Source of the DNA: Protea cynaroides
Lineage: Eukaryota > Streptophyta > Magnoliopsida > Proteales > Proteaceae
Direction: 5' to 3'
Length of the DNA stretch: 64,000 nucleotides
NCBI GenBank assembly: GCA_028583415.1
Contig: CM053276.1
Span: 6,788,663-6,852,662 of the forward strand
Shown here: positions 47,940 to 59,084 of the stretch, piece after piece
Position numbering within the stretch: the stretch's first letter is position 1
How the letters are laid out: the number at the start of each line of letters is the position of its first letter
Notes under the pieces: model-generated
Databases searched by the model: none
Told to the model about the DNA's origin: nothing
Seen by the model: only the letters and a program-made list of their open reading frames with translations
Translations under genes and position numbers: made by a program

Positions 47940-48963
47940 TTTGTGTTTCCCCCTCAGACTTGTCATCATTTTCAGGAGTGGATTCAATCTTTTTTCTTTC
48001 AACTAGATGTACCATAAAGATTGCTTTACTGCACTTGTCATCCAATTCATCATCTGTTTCATCTTTGAGATGTCTCCAACATTTTTGGTGATGAGACTTC
48101 TTCTCTTCAGTTTATCTCCCAGATTTGGAGAATTTTTTTCTTGAGTTTTCTTCTTTCAATAGGTTCATCGTCTTCTTCATCACTCAGATTTTTCTTTCTA
48201 AGAGGACACTTGGAATCAAAATGTCCTATTGCTCCACAGCTAAAGCACTTGAGTGGCAATATCTCTTTGTATCTGCCTCTTCTGTTGGAAGTTTCCTGAC
48301 AAAATTTGCTTCATCTTCATTGTCACTCTCTCACCTTCCTTATCTGGTTTTTCCTTTATGCTTAGCATTCTCATTGCCTTGAAGTTGCCTCTTTGTGAAC
48401 AAATTTTCCTTTGATGGGGGGCATTTGAATCCTCATCTCATAGGCTGTGAGAGTTCCTTGGATTTCATCTAGTGTCACTGTATCAGGTCCTTGGTCTTCT
48501 CCAATGATGACACTTTGGAGTCATATCTAGGTAGAACAGATCTCAAGATTTTTTGGACAACAATAAACTTTGATAATGCCTCACCCAAACATCTATTGGA
48601 GTTGGCCACATTATTCACTCTGATTACATAGGCAACAATATCTTCATCATTGGTCATCTTCAATGCTTTAAACTGCCCTCTGTAAATTTGAAGCTTGACC
48701 TTTTTCACTTTGGAATCTTCTTCATACAAGCTCACAAGTTTGTCCCACATCTGCTTAGCTGAAGTGCATGTCATTACCTTAGCTAGTTTGCAGTCAGGCA
48801 ATCCACTACATATGGCATTAAGCGCCTTTTGATTGTTGACATATCTTTTTCTCTCCTCCAGGTCGGTTGAGGAAGTGGAAGTAGAAGTATAAGTAGAGGC
48901 TGAGTAACCTTCAACCACAGAGTCCCAGACTTCATACCCTAGGGAGTTCAAATGATATTCCAT
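47940..48963 (-). pseudogene. SIRE-type Copia gag
   Basis: It starts MEYHLNSLGYEVWDSVVEG and contains the UBN2-type gag block LPDCKLAKVMTCTSAKQMWD and ALKMTNDEDIVAYVIRVNN. Past a frame break it has a CCHC knuckle LKCFSCGAIGHFDSKCP near 48250-48200. An acidic/basic linker runs to about 47940. No protease or integrase follows, as unit X begins. Confidence 0.88.
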
Positions 48964-49076
48964 TCTCTTCTTTTAGAATTTGAAATTTGTTCTATCAAAC
49001 TATGGCACCCACGTCTTCTTTCAGAAGCCATCATAGTCCCTCTGACCACTCAACTGTTGATTAGACTTGGTTGAGC

Positions 49077-49094
49077 CGTTGCTCCGATACCAAT
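49077..49094 (-). other. SIRE primer-binding site
   Basis: On the minus strand it reads ATTGGTATCGGAGCAAC, directly after the LTR end ACTTCA. It differs at one position from the usual initiator-Met tRNA complement TGGTATCAGAGC. Confidence 0.75.
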
Positions 49095-49566
49095 TGAAGT
49101 TTTAGGCTTCTAATGAGAACTGGGGGGGGTTAATCAGTGTCTACTTAAAATTTTTTCCCCAAGGTAGACTGTTTATGGAATTGTCAAAAGAGCCTTGTAA
49201 ATACACAATTGTTTGCACAACCACCTCACAACCATTGTGTGGCTAGGCCAATCGGCAAGTGCATAGCCATCCTGCAAAACCACAACACTTCCACAAATAT
49301 TCATAGTTACAAGCACAGAACACACAAGTTACGTGATTCACCTTCACATTGTGTGAAGGCTACGTCCACAGAGCAATGCCCCTTTTGGGCCTCGTATATA
49401 CTCAATACTCTCATTTTTTAGTTGCTACAACAACTAAGGTGCCACAACACCTACTTCCACCCTTGATAGTACAAAGGCTTGTGCTACAACCCCGTTCCGG
49501 ACAAGCCCCAACTTGCCGGAGAATACATTCAACAATTTGATAGAAAATTTACAACATCTTTCCAAC
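49095..49566 (-). repeat. SIRE-type Copia LTR, second part
   Basis: On the minus strand it ends AAGCCTAAAACTTCA just before the primer-binding site and contains ACACTGATTAACCCCCCCCA, typical of SIRE LTR 3' regions. It is cut at 49566 by hAT copy 3. It is probably the continuation of 39229-40611. Confidence 0.7.
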
Positions 49567-49938
49567 CATAGATCGAAATCTCGGTTCTCGAGGGTGTCTC
49601 GACCCTTGAGAAAATCGAGATTACCGAGATCTCGGCGAGAACCTGCCGAAACTCCCAAAGGGAAAAAATGGGAGTTTCGACAGGTTTTTTTTATGGTTTA
49701 AGCCATTTTTTGCTGTTTTAAGTCCATTTTAGAGCCATTTTAAGGCTATATATTGCAGGAAAAAAGTATTCAACATATATAAACACATTTGAAACATAAA
49801 AAGTAATCATATTATCGAAAAATCATACATTCATAAATCATAAATCACACAAAATAACATAATTTACAAGTACTCATTATATGAAAAACATAAATACTCA
49901 AAATGAAATAATACATTCCCATTAGTCCATCTCAATGT

Positions 49939-50538
49939 CTAATCATATGTAGAGTGGCGTGCAGGTTCCATCTGATCAGATTGACTTTGTTGAAAAAAAT
50001 ATATCTCGGTCTGATAAACAAAATCCTGCCACGACATCCTTCGGTTATAGAAGGTCTGGTAGTCTTCTACATATTTCTCATACATATGATCTGGGAAGTT
50101 TCTAAAAATACCTAACCTTGGATACGATTCACTATAATGTGGAGTAAAGTGAGCATATATTGGTTGGTGTGGGGGCGTAGTTCTTTGCAAATTTGGGACT
50201 GAAAAGAGATTGTCCACAAAGTTTGAGCCAGTCTGTGATGTAGGATTACTAGTATCAGCGGAATAATCATATGCACTTCCCATCATGCGGTCATCATCAC
50301 TGGAATAAGAACCATACGCCGAAGTGGTGCCAAATCCATGAACACTCCACCGCCCCTGCTCCTGTCCACTGCTACCCTCAATACTCAGTCCTCCAAAACT
50401 TGTAGACATGCTATCAATTTCAACATCAGGCATAATATCAGGATCAGGAACGATGTCAAAGAAACGATCTTCTTCTTCTTCTTCCACTGGTTGCAAAGGG
50501 TGTTCCCGTTGACGAGACCTACTTGTATACCCAGTCAT
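49939..50538 (-). CDS. Open C-terminal tail of hAT transposase, copy 3
   Basis: 199 residues, nearly identical to the copy 2 tail, with VEEEEEDRFFDIVPDPDIMP and MYEKYVEDYQTFYNRRMSWQ. It ends YD then TAG. No known domain is recognised. It is probably the transposase C-terminus. Confidence 0.6.
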   Translation of the reverse strand: MTGYTSRSRQREHPLQPVEEEEEDRFFDIVPDPDIMPDVEIDSMSTSFGGLSIEGSSGQEQGRWSVHGFGTTSAYGSYSSDDDRMMGSAYDYSADTSNPTSQTGSNFVDNLFSVPNLQRTTPPHQPIYAHFTPHYSESYPRLGIFRNFPDHMYEKYVEDYQTFYNRRMSWQDFVYQTEIYFFQQSQSDQMEPARHSTYD

Positions 50539-53521
50539 AAGCCGTGATGAAGATGCGCGTCCACCATGATCTGGATCCTGTGTAGCGTGTGTATACTGAC
50601 TCTCACCGGTCCATCTAATAATGGGTACAGTCGGTCTAGGATCACCACCACCACCCTCATCACCACCACTACTATTAGAAGTTGACTTTGATCCATTGTA
50701 TCATCATCGCCTTCTGAGTCACTACCAGTACCAACTGGGGGTCAAGTTTACCGCATTCATTCATGAAAGCACCTGCCTCTCTCTGGTGGGCCTTTACCTT
50801 TCAAATAGAGGAGAGGTAATCGCAGCAGGAGAAGCAGAGAAGCACCCCCGCTGGCGCCCCTGAGGTGTTGATCACTCGACCCCCCTTACGGCTTAGCTTG
50901 CTTTGCTATAAACTCTTCCCCTAACCCTCATCCGAGGACATAAACCGCTCGAGATTACAACCCATCGGAGCAGACACAGTAGGGTCGGGCATCCCACTAG
51001 GCTCATCCATCACTGGAACTGCTCTGTCTCTCACCCATTCCACATAGGGATCCTCTTCATCTGAAGATATTTGGAAGACGTCGGCTAGCTCGATCAGCTC
51101 TTGTTCATTTCTTTGTTCAAATTTCAAGCATTGTACCCTCAGTCTCATGTTGTAATGGGCGTACACCAAATCATTTAGTCGTTGAGAGCCCAATTTATTC
51201 TGCCTCTTTGAATGGATAAGGGAGAAAGTACTCCAATTTCGCTCACACAGAGATCGAAACATGTCTGAGATAGGACTTTGATTGCAATTCTCCTCAACTC
51301 AGCTGCATTTTCGCCATACAACAACCACCACTCAGCTGCACAAGATGAAGAACACATTTTAATACACATATTAAATAAGATATGTTACTTGAAAATTTCA
51401 ATTTCCATAATTTCATACCAGGATCGGTCTTATCTCGTCCAACCACTGCAGCGGGAGTTCCAAAACTCCCAAGAGCATCTCTGAACGTTTTCATCTACAC
51501 CTATTTCAAAATTTATAACCATTAGCCATTGTAATATGTGGATATTCAAATAATTCAGCACTTAAACCATACAACTCACCTCCAGATTGACCAGTGCTTG
51601 TATAGTATAATTTGGCACCAATTTTGCCACAACATCTTTTACCGCACCGATAAGGTCAGAATTGAGCCCAAGCACATGTGAATATTGGTACTTGGGGTTC
51701 AAATAGTATGCTGCAAAATATGAGTCGCCAGATTAAAATAGAGTACTAACTATTAAGTTGAACTAAATTAAAGACATTATTAAATATAATCACCAGCCTT
51801 ATGCAATGGGTGCATCAGCTGACTCTCCCATCGATCTTTGATAATCTTTACAAAATGTTTGTTTCCACGTGGAAGCACAGTTTTTATATGGTCCTTCAAC
51901 ATATCCATGGGAACATATAAATGTGGCATGATAGGCTAGAATGTTGTATCCACGAATCTCAGCGCCTTCACCACTGGCTCCAGAATTTTGACTACATCCT
52001 TCAGTGTTCTCCAAAATTCCTCTGAAGCTATAGTAGTCTGTGCTTAAACCCCAGTAGGAGAGCTGGACTCCCTCCACCCAAACCAGTCCTCAGAAGCAAA
52101 CATCGATCTGATGCCTACCATTTTTGCCTGAAAGCTCTTTAGTGCTATGTAGTTGGTAGCAAATCTAGTAATGCCGGGTCTTACGTCCCCTCCACATTTC
52201 TCCCTCTACAAGTTCAAAGAATAGCCATGGTTGTATACAAATGTTGTCACCTGGCGTGCTTGTTCAACCACTTGCTTTACTTTTTAGATCTTGCCCATGT
52301 CCTTCAACATCAAGTCAATGCAATGGGCAGCACATGGAGTCCAAAAAAGGTTATAGTTAGCCATTATCATCTCTCCTGCCTTCTTGTAGTTGTTGTCATT
52401 GTCTGTCACAATTTGCACCACATTTGTAGCACCAACTTCATCCACCACTGTCTGTAGCAATCCATAGATGTAGTTAGCATCTTTTGTGTATGCAAATGCA
52501 TCCACAGACTTCAAAAATGATGTCTTCCCACACTGTAGACCATGAAGTTGATGATGGACTTTTTAGTGGGACCAGTCCAACCATCACACATTATAGTGAC
52601 CCCATATGCACCCCAATCATTCTTTAACCCTTCTATCCATAATTCTAACTCTTTTTTAATTCTTGGGAGATAGACATTCATCACTTCATATGGAGTGGGG
52701 GCTTTAACACCAGGACTAGCCTGAGCAACTGCATCAAAGAAAGGCTGATAGTATGGGCCACTACTGGCATTTACTGGGATACTATTATAGATAGACCACC
52801 TAGCAAAGGCATCCCCAATAAATTCTTTTATACCCTTCCAGTTCCACATACTCTTCAATCTCTTCTGTTTGGCACCAGCCTTTCTAAAAACTGCTGGATC
52901 CTGCTATAGAATCTCTACATAATCCTCATCCCTAGCAGTACGTGGTGGTGTCTGGGATTGTGCTCTAGTACTTTTTAATCTTCCAAACATAGAATCCAAC
53001 CCTTCCTTACTCCGTGTTTGTAGTTCTTCGGGCTGCTGAAATAATCTACTACCATCTGCCCCTAAGGCTCTTTGCCTAAACTTTTCCATTTCCATGTCAT
53101 GGCTGACTTTACTAGCCATTGTTGCCCGTCTCAGATCTCTGGCTTCTTCCTCAGTCAAACCCCTGGTATCTAGACCATCATCATCTGAACTATCATCATC
53201 CAAACCACACACTGTACTTCGTATTGCTTCCTCAAATTGTTGTTTATTTTTTTCTTTCTCTGCCCTTCTCTGTTGGCCTCCCTTCATCTGTGCAGCTATG
53301 GCCCTGGTAATCTCCACAGGAACTATAGGACACTTTGCCACATCTGTAGAAGTCTCACTCAAGTGTTGCTTAAGTCTAGTAATCCCACCAGACATGAGCT
53401 TCTTCCCACAGAATTTGCATTGGGTCTTCTTTCTATCACCGTCAATGGCGGTACAATACTGCCAAGCCATATCAGTACGACCAGCATCACTACCTCCCTC
53501 ACGAGAACCCGAAGCAGCCAT
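49939..53521 (-). pseudogene. hAT copy 3 transposase (BED-DUF659-hATC plus tail)
   Basis: It has the same order as copy 2. The ATG is at 53521 and the BED finger is CKFCGKKLMSGGITRLKQH. It shares with copy 2 the one-base loss in the MVYSVGRHH region (about 52530), the TAA after GKI and the TAG after SLNL. Unlike copy 2 it keeps the intron donor G|GTGATT after HKA, the acceptor TGTGCAG, and AEWWLLYGENAAELRRIAIK in hATC. The tail frame 50538-49939 is open. Confidence 0.9.
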
Positions 53522-53779
53522 AATATTTAGATTGAGACACAGTTACATAAGATGATAAATAGAGAAATTTAAATCAATAGATTTACATTAATAAAACTTA
53601 AAATTGAAGAACATAAAAGCATCAAATATGAGAATACAACTCAATACACATTGAAATTACTTTTCAAAATTTTAAAACTATGTTACAAGAAAATAGAATA
53701 TTTTTCCTAATTTTCCATAATTATTTAGATATTATTAATAATTTTGGATATTAAATAAAAATAATTTATTTTTCGAAAA

Positions 53780-55740
53780 ATATAATCCGACACATGAAAC
53801 CGTAGATTGGTCAATGATGTTCAACATATATTATTTTGAACACCAATAGATAAGTATTAATATTTTTTATTAATTTTTTATAGCTGAAAAATAGAATATA
53901 TTAATAAAAAATTCATTAAAATAAAAAGAAAAATTTCATCTACACCCCATCAAAGATCCTTAACATCATCTACACCCACAAGAATGCTGAAACATCACCT
54001 AGGTCCACTAACTTTGGTTGTGGTAATCATAGAAGTCCACTCCGTCAGTTGATTGCCGTTAAATGCTGACGTCAGGTGGATTGAAATTTTTCACGGACAA
54101 GAATACCCTTTTTGTAGGGTGAAAATACCAATATACCCTTCTGATAATTGTTTCGAAACGTCCTCTTTTTCGAACTGTTTCACTTCGCAACAGTAAGTGA
54201 AACAGTAGAACTTGAGACTTCATATTTTCCTTCTCGACGAGGACGACAAGGATGAAACCCTACCTCTACTCGACGATGACGAGGACTACGAAGTTTAGAG
54301 TTTTCTTCTTTGCCATCAACGGTGCCTTCATCTTCCCCGACCACGGTTATTACTGCAACAAAGGTAGGTAAATCGGGCAATCCTCTGCAACCCTACCTCT
54401 ACTTCACGAGGATGATGAAGACCGACATGAAAAGACTATTCCCCACAATTTCTTCTTCATTAGGTATGAAACCACTCATTTCGTTCAATCCCCTCTTCCC
54501 CACAAATTTTCCTTCTGCGACTACCAGGGGGATAGTTTTTCCCCAATATTCCATGGGGTATGAAACGAAACCCTAACCTGATAGTTGAATCTGGAATGCA
54601 AAAAATTACGGAAAAATTGAGGAATAGTTTTAGTTCGATATCCTTGTCTATATATACTCTATTGAAGAAACATTGAATGGATGATTTTGATTTTTTATTT
54701 ACAATTTTACATCCACAGTGTTGGGAGGGAGTTCTTCTCAATGGATGGTAGATCTGGTTTGGGAGTTCTTCTCAACAAACCAGGATGGCAGATCTGGTTT
54801 GGGAGCTCTTCTCAACGAACCCGGAGAAGGTTGGGTGATTCGGGACCTCTTCTCAACGCAAATGGGATGCTGCCGTCGGAGCACGGAGGATGCTTGGGTG
54901 ATTCAGTAGCTCTTCTCAACGCAGAGGAGACTAGAGCTTGAGCGAGAATGAACGAGAGAGTAAAAATTCACAACAGGGATAAGTAACATTTGAAGGCTAA
55001 ATTCGTAAATGAACATAAATTTTCTTTTTTAAAATTTTTATTTGAGGGGTAAAATTGTATTTCAATAATTTTAATGATTTCCGTCAGTTAAGTGGACCTA
55101 GGTGATGTTTCGGCATTCTTGTGGGTGTAGATGATGTTAAGGATCTTTGATGGGGTGTAGATGAAATTTTTTCAAATAAAAATATGTACAGAAAAAAAAA
55201 ATTGAAACCGTAACCACGTAGATCGGCCAACGAAGTTCAACATATATTATTTTGAACACCAGTAGATAAGTATTAATATTTTTTTTTATTAATTTTTTAT
55301 TCCTGAAAAATAGGATTTATTAATAAAAAATTCATATGAGTAAAAATATGTACAGAAAAAAAAAAACTGAAACCGTGACCGCGTAGATCGGCCAACGGTG
55401 TTCAACATATATTATTTTGAAAGTAAACTGATTAATATTTAATAAATGTATTTTTTATTTTTTTAAACAAAAAATAAAATAAATATATATATATACAGAA
55501 AAAAAATGAAACTGTGGCCGCGCAGATCGACCATCAGTGTTCATCATATAATATTTTCAACACCATCTAATTAATATTTATCATATTTTTTTTAATTTTT
55601 AATTGCTGAAAAATACATTTTTTTTAACAGAAAATCAAAATAAAAAAAAATATATATGCAAGAAAATAATTTCGAAAGAATGAGGTTGTAGATCGGCCTA
55701 ATGACTCTCACATATATAAATTTCATGATGAACCAACATG
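53780..55740 (-). repeat. Tandem repeat units of hAT copy 3, split by the nested element
   Basis: Units marked by GTAGATCGGCCAA-type sequence occur near 53805, 55210, 55380, 55515 and 55690. After removing the nested 1246-bp element (53928-55173) the spacing fits the roughly 160-bp units of copy 2. Confidence 0.85.
53928..55173. mobile_element. Mutator-like element nested in hAT copy 3
   Basis: Terminal inverted repeats of about 80 bp are nearly identical: GAAAAATTTCATCTACACCC and, inverted, GAAAAAATTTCATCTACACC. A perfect 9-bp target duplication AAATAAAAA lies at 53919-53927 and 55174-55182. The interior has no transposase. Part is GC-rich with short open frames, and 54729-54935 has imperfect repeats of CTTCTCAACG. 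It may hold captured host sequence; no source recognised. Confidence 0.93.
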
Positions 55741-57732
55741 TATTGAACATATTCATGTAAAAAAGTAAGTTTTAGGGGAAAAAACCATACCTCAAACCTT
55801 AGATTTGCAAAGAATAGGTCAAAATGAGCCTCCAACAGCATTTTGATGGAGAGATTTGCAAAGAACAGAGGTTTTCGAACCTTAAATGCAAGGTTGGAGA
55901 AGAAGGAATGGAGGAGAAGAAGAAAACAGAAGGAAATTCAGAAGAAAAATGAGTCTCGGTCGAGATCTCGACCGAGACTCTTATATAATAACTTGGACCA
56001 GTTCGAAACTGGTCGAGACTAGTCGAGAACCAGTCGAGAACTAGTCGAGACCCAGTTTCGAACCAGGTTCTCGTCTCGACCCTTTCAAGACTACCGAGAA
56101 GGTCGAGATTGAGACCTTCTCGATCTCGACCTTCTCAATCGAGTTTTGAAACTATGGTACAAAGTACAAACTAGTCTGCTCAAGTCGGCCACCAATAGTC
56201 ATCCTAGTCCAAAGATCCTAAAAAACACAATAAGAAAGAAAAAGCGTGACTGACAGTTTAAAGATTTAATGAGTTGATTAATAGATACAAGTTTAAGAGA
56301 TAAATTAAGAACATGGAGAACAGACGATAGTCATGGCAAGTTTTAAGGGAACCGTTCCATGCCCTGTCAAGTACGTGGATAACCCATCGGCAAGCAAAAC
56401 AGGAACAAATGTTATCGTGTCCGTAACGGAGGTAAAAAGATTAAATTACCAAATATGACAAAAGGCTCCAAAATCAATGATTTATGGAGTAGGGCCTATG
56501 GTAGAAAGTAACAGTGGTACCTGTATGGGCCAGGGTAGCAGAAGTGGATGTACTTACTTGTTCTAATTGATGAACCCTCCGGAGTGATGCTTCCAACTGA
56601 TTCGACACGCCTTGGGTTATTTGCATGGAGATCGGATCTCCCTCCCACCTAGTGCGTCGCTCAACTGCCGCAGAGCTTGTGAGCCAGTAAGCTTCCTTCC
56701 GTAAGTCGATCTTTTCTCCTTCTTGGTTTATCCTCTGCTTTTTTCCGGAGAGTTTTTGTCTCCCTTTTGGCTTTCATTGAGTGGAAAATCCCTGGTTCTA
56801 ACCTGTGGGGGGTTGATTTACTTACCTCCCTCAACCCAGAAGTGCAGTCTCTTTCGCAGTCTGCAGGAGCAAAGGCAGGAGCAGGAGCTACAACGATGGG
56901 ACCCGAAGTAAGAGCATCATCAATAGTAGCAGAATTGGCCATAGTATCAACTCATTCAAGGCAGCCATACTTGTCCCAATAGGTATCAATGTTGTGATTA
57001 GTTTTCCCATGGTGAGTACAATACTTGTTGGCCTTGTCAAAGTTATATCAGCCAGCCCTACTGCCAAAAGGGCCACGTCCTTGGCCCAAGCCGTGGCCTC
57101 TACTAGAGGAGGAACCTCAACCGCAGCTAGCATATAGGGTAGAATGATATTTAGTAGTAGTGGAATCACTTTGAAGCATCAATCGTTGAAGACAAAAGAA
57201 TGTCTCATTGAGTGTAGGAATTTTCTCACCCGCCAATAGTTAGCTTTCCACAAATTGATATTCAAATGGAAGACCAGCTAAGAACTTGGCCACCTAAAAC
57301 TGAAACTGTTGAGCCTTGACTTGTTCAAGATTAGTAGTGAGAGGCTGAACCGCCTGTAATTCTTTAATGATGCCATCTTTTAAAATATTCATTAATGGAT
57401 TTATCACCTAATGAGAAGGTAAATATCTTCTCATATAGATCATAAATTCAGGAAATATTTTTGTCTCGGGCATAGCTAGTGCGTAAGGTCTATCCATATA
57501 ACCTTGGCAGTCTTATGAAACATAATGTTAGAGTTAATAAAAGAATCAATATTATTCCATAACCAAGTCTGGAGTGTGAAATTTTTAGGCATCTACACCT
57601 CATAAGTTTTAATGGCCTTAGCCTCCTTGGACTCATTGGATAGAGGATCATCAATAAGGTATTGAAGATTACCTCTAGCAAGTAAATAGATTTTTAAAGC
57701 CTGAGCCCATAATAAATAGTTAGATACACCCT

Positions 57733-59002
57733 TTACAAAAACAAAAGTGATATTCAGAACTGCAATAACTACATAGGCATAAAACTAATGAGTCATACTC
57801 TGAAACTATGGCAGAGAGTTATTGAAACTCGCATGAGACAATAAACTATTATTATAGAGAACCAATTTGGTTTTATGCCAGTTAAATCCACGACAGAAGC
57901 TATTTACTTGCTTAAGAGACTAAGACAAAAATTTAGAGAAGGCAAAAAGGACCTCCATTAAAAACATAGGATAAGCTTATGACAGAATCCCTAGAGAATT
58001 AATATGAAAAGTACTAAAGAATAAAAGGATTTCAAGCAAATATATGGACATAGTCAAAGATATGTATCATAATGTGGTCACCAGTGTGAAAACCATGGGG
58101 AGTCAAGGTAGTGAATTTCCAATTACAATTGGGTTACATCAAGGATCAGCTTTAAACCCTTATCTATTTGCCCTCATTATGGATGATTTAAACAGATGCA
58201 TTAAAGATGAAGTTCCTTGGTGAACGCTTTTTGCTGATGATATTGTTTTGGTGGATGAGACAAAAGCAGGGATTAATACCAAATTGGTGCTATGTAGATC
58301 AACATTAAACAAAGTATATGGTATGTAACTTCAGTCACACAAGGACGGATAATGAGGTGGTGAAAATTCTTGAGAGGGAGACACAACAAAATGATCATTT
58401 TAGGTATCTAGATTCAATCATATATAAATAAGGTGATATAGAGGATGATGTTTCATAGAAGATCAAAATAGAATGGAAGAAATGGAGAGGCACATCTTTA
58501 ATGCTATGTGATTGGCATATTCCTTTAAAACTAAAAGGAAAATTTTATAGAACAGTCACTTGACCAACTATGATGTATGGTGCGGAATGTTGGCCAGTTA
58601 AGAAGCATTATATAGATAAACTTAGTGTAGCTGAGATGAGGATGTTGAGATGGATGTGTGGCAAAAGTAGAAAGGATAAAATAAGAAATGATCATATTAA
58701 AGCTGATTTGGGAGTTGCGCAGATACATGATAAGCTACAAGAGAGTCGTTTGAGATGCTACGGTAATGTTCAACGGAGGCCGTTAAATGTTCCAATACGA
58801 AGAAATGATTTGATTCAGATTAAAGGATCTAAAAGAGCAAGAGGCAGACCTAAAATAACTCTAGGGGAGGTAATAAAGAAAGACATGCGTAGCTTAGGCC
58901 TTGTTCAAAGTATGACATCGAACAGAGCTGATTGGAGAATAAGAATCTATGTAACCGATCCCATTTAGTTGGAAAAAATTTGTTGTTGTTGTTGTTGTTT
59001 TT
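57733..59002 (+). mobile_element. 5'-truncated RTE-type LINE
   Basis: Reverse-transcriptase remnants start YKNKSDIQNCNNYIGIKLMS and LKLWQRVIETRMRQ. A FADDI-type block near 58230 follows. The C-terminal domain is MMYGAECWPVKKHYIDKL, MRMLRWMCGKSRKDKIRN and ESRLRCYGNVQRRPL (58570-58968). The 3' end is (TTG)n, as in plant RTE elements. A perfect 9-bp target duplication ATACACCCT lies at 57724-57732 and 59003-59011. The endonuclease part is absent. Confidence 0.95.
58570..58968 (+). pseudogene. RTE LINE C-terminal domain frame
   Basis: A 132-residue open frame is the conserved end of plant RTE reverse transcriptases, finishing RADWRIRIYVTDPI and TAG. It is followed at once by the TTG repeat. It is truncated upstream by stops. 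Confidence 0.9.
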
Positions 59003-59084
59003 ATACACCCTCCAGTTTAATAGAAGTGATCTGAACTTGGGAATGAGAATGGTTACCATCGGATGGAGTTTTGGGATCAGCCAT

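Larger units (their letters stand above)
49567..56156 (-). mobile_element. hAT transposon copy 3 (6.6 kb with nested element)
   Basis: The ends are CATAGATCGAAATCTCGG and, inverted, CATAGTTTCAAAACTCGA. Flanks TTTCCAAC (49559-49566) and GTACAAAG (56157-56164) do not match each other but pair in reverse complement with copy 2 flanks. Without the nested Mutator-like element it is about 5.3 kb. It is very similar to copy 2 in the opposite orientation. Confidence 0.92.
56157..59084 (-). mobile_element. Copia C fragment: gag and protease region
   Basis: Gag starts at ATG 59084 (MADPKTPSDGNHSHSQVQ), continues to SIKLEGV, is split by the RTE LINE, and resumes NYLLWAQALKIYLLARGN near 57715. A zinc-knuckle-like KYCTHHGKTNHNIDTYWDK lies near 57000. 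A remnant of the protease block runs to TIGGRLEQTSLY at 56160. Many stops. No LTR or primer-binding site was recognised beyond 59084. Positions about 56672-56866 do not match gag and may be another small insertion. Confidence 0.8.
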
